64,000 nt of DNA from Reclinomonas americana ATCC 50394 (lineage: Eukaryota > Jakobida > Jakobea > Jakobida), in NCBI GenBank assembly GCA_048213135.1, contig PS015009.1, positions 124,001 to 188,000 on the forward strand, read 5' to 3'. Positions 63,041 through 64,000 of the stretch are shown here, piece by piece; positions within the stretch are counted from its first letter, which is position 1; each line of letters opens with the position of its first letter. A model generated the notes under the pieces. It was not told where the DNA came from. It was given only the letters and a program-made list of their open reading frames with translations, and did no database searches. Position numbers and translations under genes: made by a program.

Positions 63041-63568
63041 TCAGTACCCAGATTTTTTAAGGAGCCGTTTATCTTCTTCATTGACATCGTCGATAAAATA
63101 GTGGCGAACTCCAGTAATGGCCACCTCATCCAGTATGTCGATGAAATTTTTATAGGAAGATGCTACGGAGGGTTTGATGATGAGTACCATATCCCCGGCG
63201 CTGCCTCTTGCTACGCGTACGGCTTCTTTTTTCTTTTGCAGCAGGTCGCGGAGTTGCGGCCCGGTAAATGAAATGGATTTAACCTGCGGGTCCTGCTCCG
63301 GCATACCTTCATAATAGCGGATGGTATTGCCTTCATCGGGAATGACGGTGATCACGCAGGAGTTACAAACTTCTGTTGTGATCTTTGACTCCAGTGGTAC
63401 ATGTATATCCATCACTTTAGGTTTTGCCATGGTGGTGGTAAATACAAAAAAAGTGATGAGCAGGAAACCCAGGTCAACCATTGGGGTAAGGTCAACCCGT
63501 GTACTCTTTTTAATGAGCCGTTTGTTTCCTTTCTGTTTGATTGCGGATGTTGCGGATATTTCTGCCAT
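63041..63568 (-). CDS. ExbD/TolR family biopolymer transport protein
   Basis: 175 residues: short cytoplasmic N-terminus, one membrane span (MVDLGFLLITFFVFTTTM) carrying the conserved proton-path aspartate in PMVDLGFL, and a periplasmic domain. Works with ExbB to energise TonB at the inner membrane. The tonB-like gene lies 86 bases upstream on the same strand. Confidence 0.92.
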   Translation of the reverse strand: MAEISATSAIKQKGNKRLIKKSTRVDLTPMVDLGFLLITFFVFTTTMAKPKVMDIHVPLESKITTEVCNSCVITVIPDEGNTIRYYEGMPEQDPQVKSISFTGPQLRDLLQKKKEAVRVARGSAGDMVLIIKPSVASSYKNFIDILDEVAITGVRHYFIDDVNEEDKRLLKKSGY

Positions 63569-63616
63569 AACCTGTGACTGAAAAATGAAGAAATAAAAAG
63601 TGAAGGTGCAAATAGA

Positions 63617-63646
63617 TCATCATCCCGGTTATGCCCGGGATGATGA
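63617..63646 (-). terminator. stem-loop between tonB-like and exbD genes
   Basis: TCATCATCCCGG (63617-63628) pairs with CCGGGATGATGA (63635-63646). No T-run on the minus strand after it, so it may modulate rather than end transcription. Confidence 0.45.
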
Positions 63647-63654
63647 CATTCTAT

Positions 63655-63999
63655 CTACTGTGCTTCTACCTGGAAGGTAATGGGCTGGCGCCTGTAAGCA
63701 TTTACATGCTGACCGTTCTGTAAGGCAGGTGTCCAGTTTTTTGTTTTTTTGATCACCCGCAGCGCTTCCTGGCACATGCCAAAGCCCGGGTCATTTTCAC
63801 AAATGATATCGCTGAGGCTGCCGTCTTTGCTTACCACGAACTTGATGGTAACGGTATATAAGCCTGGCTCTGCGCCATTGTCTGCCGGAATATTGGCATT
63901 CAGATTTTTCCGGAGGTAATTGCCCCAGGCTCCTTCTCCGCCCGGAAATTCAGCTTCCTTTTCTACTTTCAAAAATATCTTGTTCTCATCATCGGCCAC
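63655..63999 (-). CDS. TonB-type energy transducer, N-terminally truncated by window edge
   Basis: Only the C-terminal 114 residues fall in the window; the frame is open to the right edge and the GTG at 63999 is probably internal. The TonB C-terminal domain is visible: FPGGEGAWGNYLRKNL, VTIKFVVSKDGSLSD, and the closing TPALQNGQHVNAYRRQPITF. Transmits inner-membrane energy to outer-membrane receptors; ExbD follows downstream. Confidence 0.85.
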   Translation of the reverse strand: MADDENKIFLKVEKEAEFPGGEGAWGNYLRKNLNANIPADNGAEPGLYTVTIKFVVSKDGSLSDIICENDPGFGMCQEALRVIKKTKNWTPALQNGQHVNAYRRQPITFQVEAQ

Positions 64000-64000
64000 T

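Overview
The window looks like a chromosomal segment of a member of the Bacteroidota, most likely of the Chitinophagaceae type. Supporting signs are type IX secretion (T9SS) sorting domains, a PorP/SprF protein, an outer-membrane TonB-type receptor with a carboxypeptidase-regulatory N-domain, a fused alpha/beta E1 dehydrogenase, a Reg_prop hybrid sensor paired with a LytTR regulator, several TAnnTTTG-like -7 promoter elements, and double-glycine RiPP leaders of the KTLTKEEQ type. The family-level placement is inference from gene content. No rRNA, tRNA, CRISPR array, phage or insertion sequence was recognised.

Layout. 1-6 kb: a 5'-truncated phosphohexomutase (glmM-like), cysteine desulfurase, tryptophan 2,3-dioxygenase, a secreted alpha/beta hydrolase, a small outer-membrane barrel and YebC. 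6-12 kb (minus): a likely operon of fused E1 dehydrogenase, PhzF protein and a NarL-type two-component system with a TPR sensor. 12-18.7 kb: tandem DUF1573 proteins, aquaporin divergent from a peroxiredoxin, a tiny T9SS cargo, an RlmI-like methyltransferase, grpE and dnaJ. 18.7-22.9 kb (minus): the most interesting locus, a RiPP/bacteriocin-like cassette made of a VKOR-thioredoxin membrane oxidase, a cysteine-rich double-glycine precursor and a C39-peptidase ABC exporter. 23-30 kb: a VWA protein, an operon of LOG protein, O-methyltransferase, GH73-LysM enzyme and HPRT, a sodium/solute symporter and a second LOG protein. 30-38 kb: outer-membrane barrel, GlcD-like oxidase, a coiled-coil protein behind a palindromic operator, and a PorP/SprF gene coupled to a giant PKD/T9SS type B protein. 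38-46 kb: RecG, an OafA-like acyltransferase, RhlE-like helicase, CvfB, a lipoprotein, a secreted protein and a globin. 46-57.6 kb: a LytTR/Reg_prop two-component system divergent from a surface-protein cluster that includes two proteins combining a shared N-domain with C1q-like C-termini, one of them with a collagen-like stretch. 57.9-64 kb: TonB-type receptor, AraC-type regulator, MnmE, ExbD and a truncated TonB.

How the genes work together. The 18.7-22.9 kb cassette makes a coherent pathway by inference: the precursor has eight cysteines in its core, the VKOR-thioredoxin protein can make disulfides in the periplasm, and the C39 exporter cuts the leader and moves the core out. No lanthionine synthetase or radical SAM gene is nearby, so disulfide formation may be the main modification. 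The 46-57.6 kb block pairs a sensor system with T9SS cargo and adhesin-like surface proteins. Housekeeping genes (grpE-dnaJ, mnmE, recG, yebC, hpt) are interspersed, so this is core genome with accessory insertions rather than a genomic island. Small dispersed intergenic repeats recur between genes.
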